Shown here piece after piece: positions 23,116-30,846 of a stretch of 64,000 nt of DNA; position 1 is the stretch's first letter; each line of letters opens with the position of its first letter. Under the pieces are notes generated by a model. It was not told the origin of the DNA and did not search any database. It saw only the letters and a program-made list of their open reading frames with translations. A program made the translations under genes and the position numbers. The DNA lies in NCBI RefSeq assembly GCF_003853415.1, contig NZ_QTPP01000013.1, positions 62,001-126,000 on the forward strand. The letters are read 5' to 3'. The stretch is from Burkholderia sp. Bp9142. Its GTDB lineage: Bacteria > Pseudomonadota > Gammaproteobacteria > Burkholderiales > Burkholderiaceae.

Positions 23116-23682
23116 ATGGAACGCCCGATGACATCCAGCGCCCTGCCGCCCGTCACGTCCCCGCCGGTGCTCGACACCCCACGCCTGACCCTCGAAGGCC
23201 ATCCGCTCGGCGACTTCGACGCGCTCACCGCGATGTGGGCAGAGCCGGCCGTCGTCGCGCACATCTTCAACGGCAAGCCGTCGGCGCCACGCGACTCGTG
23301 GATGCGGCTGCTCGCGTATCGCGGGCTGTGGCCACTGCTCGGCTACGGCTACTGGGCGATTCGCGAGAAGGCATCGGGCCGCTACGTCGGCGATCTCGGC
23401 TTCGCCGACTTTCACCGAGCGGTCGAGCCGTCGATTCGCGGCGTGCCGGAAGCCGGCTGGGCGCTCGCGAGCTGGGCGCACGGGATGGGCTACGCGACCG
23501 AAGCGCTGTCGTACGCGCTCGGCTGGCTCGATGCGCAGAACCGGTTCGAACGCAGCGTGTGCCTGATCGCGCCGACCAACGTCGCGTCGATCCGTGTCGC
23601 GCAGAAGGCCGGGTATGCCGATCCGGTGCGGATCCGCTTCAACGACACCGATTCGCTGCTGTTTTCGCGCGCGTGCCGGTAA
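23116..23682 (+). CDS. GNAT family acetyltransferase (RimJ/RimL-like)
   Basis: 188 residues. TPRLTLEGHPLGDFDALTAMWAEPAVV is the RimL-type N-terminal strand-helix. The acetyl-CoA motif region is GVPEAGWALASWAHGMGYATEALSYAL, and the family end is VCLIAPTNVASIRVAQKAGYAD. Such enzymes acetylate N-termini or small molecules. ATG 23128 is an alternative start. Confidence 0.85.
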   Translation: MERPMTSSALPPVTSPPVLDTPRLTLEGHPLGDFDALTAMWAEPAVVAHIFNGKPSAPRDSWMRLLAYRGLWPLLGYGYWAIREKASGRYVGDLGFADFHRAVEPSIRGVPEAGWALASWAHGMGYATEALSYALGWLDAQNRFERSVCLIAPTNVASIRVAQKAGYADPVRIRFNDTDSLLFSRACR

Positions 23683-24206
23683 CCTCGATGCCGCGAGCCG
23701 GCGCCGCGGCATCGCCGGCTCGCGGCACAACTCCCCTTCGAACTGCGGCGTCAGCGCATCCCACGGCGCATCGTCGTGCAGCAGCCGGCACGCGCCGCGA
23801 ACACGGCGTTGCCGAACTGCTCGGGCGGAATGCGCGATAGCGCCATCACGCGCGCTGTGAGGTTCTGCACACCGCTTTGCGTGCCAGCGCGTCGACCGCG
23901 CCAACGAACGTCCCGGCCATCGGCGCATTCGCGCTGACTGCCTCGTTGCAGGAGCCGGCCGCCCCCTGCAAGCAGGTTCATCCATGAGCATCGAGGGGAT
24001 TCGCATCACCGCGGCACGCGCGCATCCGTGTTGCGGGCGGTAGCGCGAATGACCGTTAGTTGCAATTTAGCAGTTCCGTCGAGGTCCGGGAAGCCGAAAC
24101 GCCGTGCCGATCTTCGGTCATACCTGCGCCATCCGCCCGGACCCGGCCCGCCGCAACGAAACCCGACGGCGGCCCGCCACCGGCCGGTGCGTTGCGGCGC
24201 AGTGCG
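23683..24206. other. 524-bp gap, no convincing gene
   Basis: Minus-strand frames contain pieces that look protein-like, such as NLTARVMALSRIPPEQFGNAVFAA and LLHDDAPWDALTPQFEGEL. They are in different frames without a common start, so at most this is a decayed gene whose family I cannot name. Confidence 0.35.
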
Positions 24207-25985
24207 TCAGCCGATATCGACGTCCTCGCGTTCGTCGCCCTGCAGCGCCAGCGCGGCGTTGACCAACCCGACCTGTGCGAGCGTGAACGGGAAATTCCCG
24301 CACATGCGTCGCGCCTTCACGTCGTATTCCTCGGCCAGCAGCCCGACATCGTTGCGCAGACCCAGCAGCCGCTTGAACAGCGCATGCGCATCGTCGTCGC
24401 GCCCCTGCATCCGGTACACCTGCGCGAGCCAGAACCCGGCCGCGACGAACGCACCTTCGTTGCCCTCGCAACCATCGCGGAAACGCGGCGGGTGATAACG
24501 GAACGGCAAGCCGTCCTCGACCAGCTCGCGCTCGATGGCCGCCACCGTCGCGGCGACGCGCGGGTCAGCCGCATCGAGCATCCCCGTCAGCGGAATCAGC
24601 AGCAGGCTCACGTCGAGCCCGTCGCCGTCGTAGCGGTCGACGAAGCGGCCGAGTTTCTCGTGATAGCCGCGCGAGAGCACGTCCGCATGCACGGTAGCGG
24701 CCCAGCGCCGCCATTCGTCGAGCGGCGCATGATGGCCGAACGCGCGCGCGGAACGGCACGCGCTTTCGACGGCCGCCCACACCATCACCTTCGACGACGT
24801 GAACTGGTGCCGGCCGCTGCGCACTTCCCAGATCCCTTCGTCCGGCTCGCGCCAGATCGTCGCGAGATGCTCGAGCAGCCGCCGTTCCAGCATCCAGGCG
24901 TCGTCGTCGGGCGGCAGCCCGTGCCGGCGGGCCTGATACAGCGCCGCCAGCACCTCGCCGTACACGTCGAGCTGCAGCTGTTCGGCCGCCGCGTTGCCGA
25001 AGCGCACCGGCTGCGCGCCTTCGTAGCCGGCCAGGTGAGCGGCTTCCCATTCGTCCGCGCGCCGGCCGCCGTCGGCGGCGTACAGCACCTGCAATTGCGC
25101 CGGATGATCGGCGATCGCGCGCACCAGCCAGTCGCGCCAGCGCGCGGCCTCCTCGCGGTAGCCGCAGCGCACCAGCGCGCGCAGCGTGAAGCTCGCGTCG
25201 CGCAGCCAGCAGAACCGGTAATCCCAGTTGCGCGCGCCGCCGAAGTGCTCGGGCAGCGAGCTGGTCGGCGCCGCGACGATGCCGCCGGTGCGCACGCTCG
25301 ACAGCAGCTTCACCGTGATCAGCGCACGCTCGATCGCGTCGCGATACGGGCCCTGCGCCGCGTTGCACTTCGACCAGACGTGCCAGAACGCCTGCGTGTC
25401 GCGCAGCGACGCGTAGGCATCCGGCACGCACGGCGGCCGGTCGTACGAGCGCGCGTAGCTGATGCAGAAGTCCGCTTGCTCGCCCGCCGCGATGCGCTGC
25501 GTGCCGACGAGCCGGTCGTCCCGCACGTCGAGGCGCGTGTCGGCATCGAGCCACATCGCGTCGCCGCCCGTCAGCATCCGCCAGCGCCGGCCGAAACGGC
25601 GGCACCACGGCAGCGCGTTGCCGTAGTCGAAACGCACGCCGAGATCGACGTCGAACTCGACCGTGCCGCGCTCGCCGCGCACGCTGCGGATCAGGCACGG
25701 GTCGGGCGCCGCCCAGCTCATCCAGTCGATCATGACGGCGCAACCCGATGACGTCTCGAACGTCGTTTCGAGCACCGCGGTGGCAGGCAGGTAACGGCGC
25801 GTCGCTCGGGCGCCCGGCTCGCGCGGCGCGATGCGGAAGCGGCCGTTGCCGGGCGTGCCGACGAGTGCGGCGAAGCATGGCGGCGAATCGAAGTCCGGCC
25901 AGCACAGCCAGTCGATGCTGCCGTCGAGCGCGACGAGCGCGGCACTGCGGCCGTCGCCGATCAGCGCGTAGTCCTCGATCCGCAT
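24207..25985 (-). CDS. Glycoside hydrolase family 15 protein (glucoamylase/trehalase-like)
   Basis: 592 residues. The N-terminal beta-sandwich starts MRIEDYALIGDGRSAALVALDGSIDWLCWPDFDSPPCFAALVG. The (alpha/alpha)6 barrel then shows GARNWDYRFCWLRDASFTLRAL and EEAARWRDWLVRA. This is the usual layout of cytoplasmic GH15 glucan-glucohydrolase or trehalase proteins. The start at 25985 matches the family N-terminus; the open frame upstream overlaps an SDR remnant. In related genomes an SDR gene commonly precedes it, and here that gene is decayed. Confidence 0.85.
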   Translation of the reverse strand: MRIEDYALIGDGRSAALVALDGSIDWLCWPDFDSPPCFAALVGTPGNGRFRIAPREPGARATRRYLPATAVLETTFETSSGCAVMIDWMSWAAPDPCLIRSVRGERGTVEFDVDLGVRFDYGNALPWCRRFGRRWRMLTGGDAMWLDADTRLDVRDDRLVGTQRIAAGEQADFCISYARSYDRPPCVPDAYASLRDTQAFWHVWSKCNAAQGPYRDAIERALITVKLLSSVRTGGIVAAPTSSLPEHFGGARNWDYRFCWLRDASFTLRALVRCGYREEAARWRDWLVRAIADHPAQLQVLYAADGGRRADEWEAAHLAGYEGAQPVRFGNAAAEQLQLDVYGEVLAALYQARRHGLPPDDDAWMLERRLLEHLATIWREPDEGIWEVRSGRHQFTSSKVMVWAAVESACRSARAFGHHAPLDEWRRWAATVHADVLSRGYHEKLGRFVDRYDGDGLDVSLLLIPLTGMLDAADPRVAATVAAIERELVEDGLPFRYHPPRFRDGCEGNEGAFVAAGFWLAQVYRMQGRDDDAHALFKRLLGLRNDVGLLAEEYDVKARRMCGNFPFTLAQVGLVNAALALQGDEREDVDIG

Positions 25986-25990
25986 CGCGC

Positions 25991-26224
25991 TCACCGATCG
26001 GGCTTGCGCGCGGCGGCAAAAGCAGCCACGCGCATGGCGAACACCGCGCCGCACGCCATCGCGCGCGATGCGCCGAGCCCGGCTTCGGCACCGGTGCGGC
26101 GCGCTTCGCATGCGGTGTCGTGCAGCGCCCGCGGATCGCGTGCAATCAGTGCGACGTTCGCGCCGTGTCGCGCGAACGCGTGAGCGGTCGCGCGGCCGAC
26201 GCCGGTGATCGCGACGGTCTTCAC
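25991..26224 (-). pseudogene. Short-chain dehydrogenase remnant with internal deletions
   Basis: From GTG 26224, with GGAGGGA upstream, it reads MKTVAITGVGRATAHAFARHGANVALIARDPRALHDTACEARRTGAEAG. This is an SDR Rossmann start in which the TGxxxGxG loop has lost several residues. After about 48 residues it jumps to an unrelated tail (AMRVAAFAAARKPDR). The NNAG and YxxxK parts are missing, so it cannot be an active enzyme. It ends 5 bp before the GH15 gene. Confidence 0.65.
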
Positions 26225-26443
26225 GGTTGATCCCTCCCGTTTTTTCATGCTGGCCATCAATCGGCGTAGCAAGCGGCGTGCCGCAGGCCGGGCCGACCAT
26301 CCGATCCGGGCGCGCACCGTGAACGGTCGCCAAATTTACAAGCAGGCTGTAACACGCCGGACGTTGCGTACGCAACGCCCGCGCCGCGCACGCACGGAAA
26401 TTGCTCCGCCGCGAACGGCGGTGGTCATCCCGTCGAATCCGTC

Positions 26444-26766
26444 GTGCTGCTGTCGAGCAGCGTGTTCGTGTGGTTCGCCGAGCGCGCGGTGGCCGCGCTC
26501 GCCGTCGCGCTGGTGCTCGGCGTCGCGTTCGCGCTCGTTCAGCTGCACGAGTGGCGCGACCATCCGTACGGCCCGACCGCGCACCTGTACGGCAGTCTGT
26601 ACCTCACGATCACCGGCTTCCACTTCGCGCACGTGGTGGCCGGCCTCGCCATCCTCGCGCTGCTCGCCGGCTGGACGGCCGCCGGCTTCTTCTGCCTCGA
26701 GCGGCGCGTCGCGCTGACGGTCGGCGGACTCTACTGGCACTTCGTCGACATCGTGTGGCACGCCGA
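26444..26766 (+). pseudogene. Heme-copper oxidase subunit III fragment
   Basis: VLLSSSVFVWFAERAVAALAVALVLGVAFALVQLHEW and SLYLTITGFHFAHVVAGLAILALLAGW, then VGGLYWHFVDIVW, are the central and C-terminal helices of cytochrome oxidase subunit III, including the conserved TGFHxxHV and YWHFVD motifs. The first helices and the residues after the last helix are missing and no start codon fits. It is therefore a fragment, with no subunit I or II gene beside it. Confidence 0.75.
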
Positions 26767-26791
26767 CGTGCGGGTCGCACCATTGGGTCCA

Positions 26792-27409
26792 TCATGCCGG
26801 ACGGCGGAACGACAGGCCCGTGAAGAAGTGGCCCGACATCGCTTCGGCCATCGGGTCCGGCAACGCATCGGGCATCGTCATGTTCAACGCGCACAGGCCG
26901 TCGACGAGCGCGATGACCGCGCGTGCGTAGTCGGCGCAACGCATGGGCGAGTTCGTGTTCGCGCGTTCGCACCACCGCTCGATGAGGCGTGCCGTCAGCG
27001 CGCGCCGTTCGGCGCATAGTGCGTCCAGGTGCTGCCGGAACGGCGTATCGCGCATCGCGTGCAGCCGTGCTTCGGCCCAGAGGATGTCGCTGTCGCGGTC
27101 GCGATGGCATCGCACGCGGACGATGGCGAGCTGCACGGACAGGTCGGCGACCACCGTCTCGACGTCCAGAAGCGCACGAAGGCTCTGCAGTATCCGCTGG
27201 TGATCGATTCGAAGCCATTCGACAAAGAGCTCGCACTTGCTGCTGAAATTCGAATAAAACGCACCGCGCGTGTAGCCCGCGTGCGCGACGATATCCTCGA
27301 CGCTGGTCGCGGCCAATCCTTTTCTCGCGATGCTCGACGCCGCCGCATCGAGCAGGCGCTGCCGCGTCCGTGCGCGGCTTTGCGCGCGCGTCATTCGTGT
27401 GGGCGGCAT
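26792..27409 (-). CDS. TetR family transcriptional regulator
   Basis: 205 residues. The N-terminal helix-turn-helix is TRQRLLDAAASSIARKGLAATSVEDIVAHAGYTRGAFYSNFSSKCELFVEWL. The C-terminal ligand domain is helical. It follows the outer-membrane efflux gene on the same strand after 80 bp and may belong to it, although the efflux operon has its own TetR gene at 29028. ATG 27394 is an alternative start. Confidence 0.85.
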   Translation of the reverse strand: MPPTRMTRAQSRARTRQRLLDAAASSIARKGLAATSVEDIVAHAGYTRGAFYSNFSSKCELFVEWLRIDHQRILQSLRALLDVETVVADLSVQLAIVRVRCHRDRDSDILWAEARLHAMRDTPFRQHLDALCAERRALTARLIERWCERANTNSPMRCADYARAVIALVDGLCALNMTMPDALPDPMAEAMSGHFFTGLSFRRPA

Positions 27410-27489
27410 ACCGCAACGCACCCGTTCAGGCTGGCAATGACAGTCATTGGCGCATGTCCGGCCGAGCCAGCCACATTCCGAAGATCCCG

Positions 27490-28950
27490 CTACCGGCTCG
27501 CAACGGCTTCGGCTTCCGGCGCCTGCCATCCGCCCCCGAGGGCCTTGAACGCGGCGACCGCCGCGCGCGCGGATTCGGTTTGCGCCTGCACGCGCTCGTC
27601 CGACGCGCGCAGCAGGCTTTCGTCGGCCTGCAACACTTCGATCAGGCTGACGACGCCTTTCTGGTACGCCGCAAACGACGCGGCCCTCGCGCGGCCAAGC
27701 GAATCCACGCCGCCGGTGAGAACGGCAGCCTGCTCGTCGCGCTTGACGAGCGCCGAGAACGCGTTTTCGACGTCCTCGGTCGCGTGCAGCGCCGCGAGCC
27801 GATACGCGGCGAGCATTTCGGCATCCCGTCCCTTGGCCTGCGCGATCTGCGCATTGATCCGGCCGAAGTCGAACAGGCGCCAGCGCAGGCCGAGTACGCC
27901 GGCAGCCTGGTTCGCGCCGCCGGCAAACAGGTTGCCCGCGCCCATCGTCGTCGCGCTGCCGATCAATCCGCTCAGCGAGAACTTCGGGTAATACTCGGCA
28001 ATGGCCACGCCGATGCGCGCGTTCGACGCCGCAAGGCGCCGCTCGGCGACGATCAGGTCGGGCCGCCGCCTGAGCAGTTCGCCTGGCGTGCCCGTCGCCG
28101 CGATCCGCGGAGCAACCGGAAGGTCGCCGCCGTCGAGCAATTCCGCGCGATGCGTGCCGGGTTGCGAACCGAGCATCACGTCGAGCGCATTCATCGCCGC
28201 GTCCAGCGCCGCCTCGAGCACCGGCACCGTTGCGCGAACCTGGGCGAGCGCGCCTTCGGCCTGCCTGACCTGAAGCTCCGCCGCGAGCCCCTTTCCATAC
28301 AGCAGATTGATGGTCGACAACAGGTCCTGCTCGGTCTGCACCTGATGCCGCGCGACCTTCAGGCGGCCCTGCAGCCCGCGGATCGTGATGTACGTGTCCG
28401 CGGTTTGCGCGGCGACGGCAAGCCGCGTCGCGACTGCCGCCGCTTCAGATGCCTGATAATCGGCGAGTGCCGCTTCGCGGCCGCGCCGCAATCCTCCGAA
28501 TACGTCCAGTTCCCAGCTCGCGTTGAAGTCGCCCTCATAGTCGTTGCCGTGGCGGTCGAAACCGGGCGTCGAATTCAGCACGCGTCCCAACGGCGTTTCG
28601 ACCGACTGGTAGACCCGTGCTGCCTGCCCGCTCACATTGCCCGAGGGCAGCAGCGCTGCATTTGCCGCACCGAGCCCTGCACGCGCTTGCGTGACGCGTG
28701 CGGCGGCCTGCGCGAGATCGAGGTTCTGCGCGAGCGCGAGCGTGACGAACCGTGTCAGTTGCGGATCGCCGAAGCCCGTCCACCACGTCGCGAGCTCGGC
28801 TTCGGCCGCCGCGCGGCGCTGATCCACGGCGCTCTGGCCCTGGAACCGTTGCGGCATGGCCACGTCCGGCCGCACGTAGTCGGGACCGACGGCGCATCCC
28901 GCCGACAGGATCGCGGCAAGCACCGCGGCAACGATGGGTTTGGGTAGCAT
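27490..28950 (-). CDS. NodT-family outer-membrane efflux lipoprotein
   Basis: 486 residues. The signal peptide MLPKPIVAAVLAAILSAGC ends at a lipobox Cys. Then CAVGPDYVRP, ATWWTGFGDPQL and the duplicated outer-membrane factor repeats follow, with PDLIVAERRLAASNARIGVAIAEYYPKFSL typical of NodT/OprM trimers. It forms the outer-membrane channel of a tripartite pump. It diverges from tetR/MFP/RND genes across the palindrome at 28975-28998, so all are probably repressed together. The start at 28950 is chosen because it begins the signal peptide. Confidence 0.9.
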   Translation of the reverse strand: MLPKPIVAAVLAAILSAGCAVGPDYVRPDVAMPQRFQGQSAVDQRRAAAEAELATWWTGFGDPQLTRFVTLALAQNLDLAQAAARVTQARAGLGAANAALLPSGNVSGQAARVYQSVETPLGRVLNSTPGFDRHGNDYEGDFNASWELDVFGGLRRGREAALADYQASEAAAVATRLAVAAQTADTYITIRGLQGRLKVARHQVQTEQDLLSTINLLYGKGLAAELQVRQAEGALAQVRATVPVLEAALDAAMNALDVMLGSQPGTHRAELLDGGDLPVAPRIAATGTPGELLRRRPDLIVAERRLAASNARIGVAIAEYYPKFSLSGLIGSATTMGAGNLFAGGANQAAGVLGLRWRLFDFGRINAQIAQAKGRDAEMLAAYRLAALHATEDVENAFSALVKRDEQAAVLTGGVDSLGRARAASFAAYQKGVVSLIEVLQADESLLRASDERVQAQTESARAAVAAFKALGGGWQAPEAEAVASR

Positions 28951-28974
28951 GACGGTTTTAGCAAGGACCAGATG

Positions 28975-28998
28975 GTGACTATAATACCAAATAGTCAC
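28975..28998. promoter_or_regulatory. TetR-type operator between divergent efflux genes
   Basis: GTGACTAT-N8-ATAGTCAC is a perfect 8-bp inverted repeat lying 25 bp from the NodT start and 30 bp from the tetR start. The half-site TGACTA recurs at 29667-29681 before the pump genes. This is the expected layout for autoregulation by the adjacent TetR protein. Confidence 0.7.
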
Positions 28999-29027
28999 TC
29001 GTTGTCCATTCCCGTCACCCGCAGCCC

Positions 29028-29645
29028 ATGAAAAAAAACCTCCCTTCCCCGGCCCCCGCGCGCGGCCCGGCCGACCACGACGTGCGGGACCAGATCGTGG
29101 CGGCCGCGACCGAGCACTTCAGCCGGTACGGCTATGAAAAGACGACCGTGTCCGACCTCGCGAAGGCCATCGGTTTCTCGAAGGCCTATATCTACAAGTT
29201 CTTTGAGTCGAAGCAGGCGATCGGCGAGATGATCTGCGCGAACTGCCTGCACGAGATCGAAACCGACGTGCGCGCCGCCGTCGCGGAAGCCGAGCTGCCG
29301 ACCGAAAAGCTGCGGCGGATGTTCAAGGTCTTTACCGAAGCGAGCCTGCGGCTGTTCTTCCGCGACCGCAAGCTGTACGACATCGCCGCGTCGGCCGCCA
29401 CCGGCAACTGGCAGGCGGTGCAGGCCTATGAAGCACGCGTGCAGAAGCTGCTGCAGGACGTGCTGCAGCAAGGCCGGCAAAGCGGCGAGTTCGAGCGCAA
29501 GACGCCGCTGGACGAAACCGTGACGGCGATCTACCTGGTGATGCGCCCCTATCTGAATCCGCTGCTGCTGCAGTACAACCTCGACACGACCGACGCGGCG
29601 CCCACGCAACTGTCGAGCCTCGTCCTGCGCAGTCTCGCCCCCTGA
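29028..29645 (+). CDS. TetR family repressor of the adjacent efflux system
   Basis: 205 residues. The helix-turn-helix is RDQIVAAATEHFSRYGYEKTTVSDLAKAIGFSKAYIYKFFESKQAIGEMI. The C-terminal helices are typical of AcrR-like ligand domains. It lies between two copies of a TGACTA palindrome and directly before the MFP-RND genes, so it likely represses nodT and the pump. The inducer is unknown. Confidence 0.9.
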   Translation: MKKNLPSPAPARGPADHDVRDQIVAAATEHFSRYGYEKTTVSDLAKAIGFSKAYIYKFFESKQAIGEMICANCLHEIETDVRAAVAEAELPTEKLRRMFKVFTEASLRLFFRDRKLYDIAASAATGNWQAVQAYEARVQKLLQDVLQQGRQSGEFERKTPLDETVTAIYLVMRPYLNPLLLQYNLDTTDAAPTQLSSLVLRSLAP

Positions 29646-29666
29646 ATCGACGTCGCTTGTGACCAT

Positions 29667-29681
29667 TGACTATCTTAGTCA
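29667..29681. promoter_or_regulatory. Second TGACTA palindrome before the pump genes
   Basis: TGACTA-TCT-TAGTCA at 29667-29681 shares its half-site with the operator at 28975-28998 but has a 3-base spacer. It is 46 bp before the membrane-fusion protein start. Confidence 0.55.
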
Positions 29682-29727
29682 CTAGATACACAATGAAAGC
29701 CCCGATCACTTCGTCAGTGGGTCTTTC

Positions 29728-30846
29728 ATGGTCCGGCGTCGCCTCGCTCTCCTCGCAGTCGCTTCCGCACTGCCCCTCGCGCTAGCCGCCTGCAGCGGAA
29801 AAGCGCCTTCCGATCCGCGCACGGAGGCGCCGCTCGTGCGGACCGCCATCGTGCAGGCGGCCGTTCCCGCGTCCCGCTCGTTCACCGGAACCGTCGCCGC
29901 ACGCGTGCAGAGCGACCTCGGGTTCCGGGTGTCCGGCAAGGTGCTGGAGCGGCTCGTCGACGCCGGACAAACCGTCCGGCGCGGCCAGCCGCTGATGCGG
30001 ATCGATCCCGTCGACCTGAAGCTCGCGGCCCGCGCACGCGACGAAGCCGTGGCCGCCGCACGGGCACGCGCGCGGCAGACCGCCGAGGACGAAGCCCGCT
30101 ACCGCGACCTGCGCGGCACCGGCGCGATTTCGGCATCGGCCTATGACCAGATCAAGGCGGCGGCCGATGCCGCGCAAGCGCAGTTGAGCGCCGCCGAGGC
30201 CGACGCCGGCGTCGCGCGCAATGCGACCGGCTATGCGGAACTCGTCGCGGACGGCGACGGCGTCGTGATGGAAACGCTCGCGGAACCCGGCCAGGTCGTC
30301 AGCGCGGGCCAGCCGGTGGTGCGGCTCGCGCACGCCGGCAGCCGGGAGGCCGTGATCCAGCTGCCCGAAACCGTGCGCCCGGCGCTCGGGTCGATTGCGC
30401 AGGCCGAGCTGTTCGGCAAGCAGGACGCGGGCGTTCCCGCGACGCTGCGCCAGCTCTCCGATACCGCGGATGCCAGAACGCGTACGTTCGAGGCACGCTA
30501 TGTGCTGCAAGGTGCATCGGCCGGCGCACCGCTGGGCGCAACCGTCACGATCCGGATCGCGGACGACGCGCGCGCGGCGCCGCCAACCGGCCTGCAGGTG
30601 CCGATCGGCGCGCTGCTGGACGCAGGCAAAGGGCCCGGCGTCTGGGTCGTCGCCGGCAATCCGGCCAGGGTGGCGTGGCGGCCGGTCAGGCTCGAGCATC
30701 TGGACGACGACAGCGCCCGCGTATCCGGCGCCCTGAAGCAAGGCGACCAGGTCGTCGCGCTCGGCGCCCAATTGCTGCGCGAAGGCGAACCGGTCCGCGT
30801 GTCCCCGCCGGCCGTCGCGGTCGCAAGCGAAGGAGCACGGCCGTGA
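29728..30846 (+). CDS. RND efflux periplasmic adaptor (membrane fusion protein)
   Basis: 372 residues. The lipoprotein signal MVRRRLALLAVASALPLALAAC has the lipobox LAAC at about residue 22. The lipoyl half-motifs are FRVSGKVLERLVDAGQTVRRGQPLMRIDP and ADGDGVVMETLAEPGQVVSAGQPVVRL, flanking an alpha-hairpin. The beta-barrel and membrane-proximal domains follow. It links the RND pump to the NodT channel. Its stop overlaps the GTG start of the pump gene. Confidence 0.9.
   Translation: MVRRRLALLAVASALPLALAACSGKAPSDPRTEAPLVRTAIVQAAVPASRSFTGTVAARVQSDLGFRVSGKVLERLVDAGQTVRRGQPLMRIDPVDLKLAARARDEAVAAARARARQTAEDEARYRDLRGTGAISASAYDQIKAAADAAQAQLSAAEADAGVARNATGYAELVADGDGVVMETLAEPGQVVSAGQPVVRLAHAGSREAVIQLPETVRPALGSIAQAELFGKQDAGVPATLRQLSDTADARTRTFEARYVLQGASAGAPLGATVTIRIADDARAAPPTGLQVPIGALLDAGKGPGVWVVAGNPARVAWRPVRLEHLDDDSARVSGALKQGDQVVALGAQLLREGEPVRVSPPAVAVASEGARP

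Noticed and set aside
24060-25751. 563-codon plus-strand frame opposite the GH15 gene
   Set aside because: Shadow frame with biased Arg/Ala/His content; the minus strand has all GH15 motifs.
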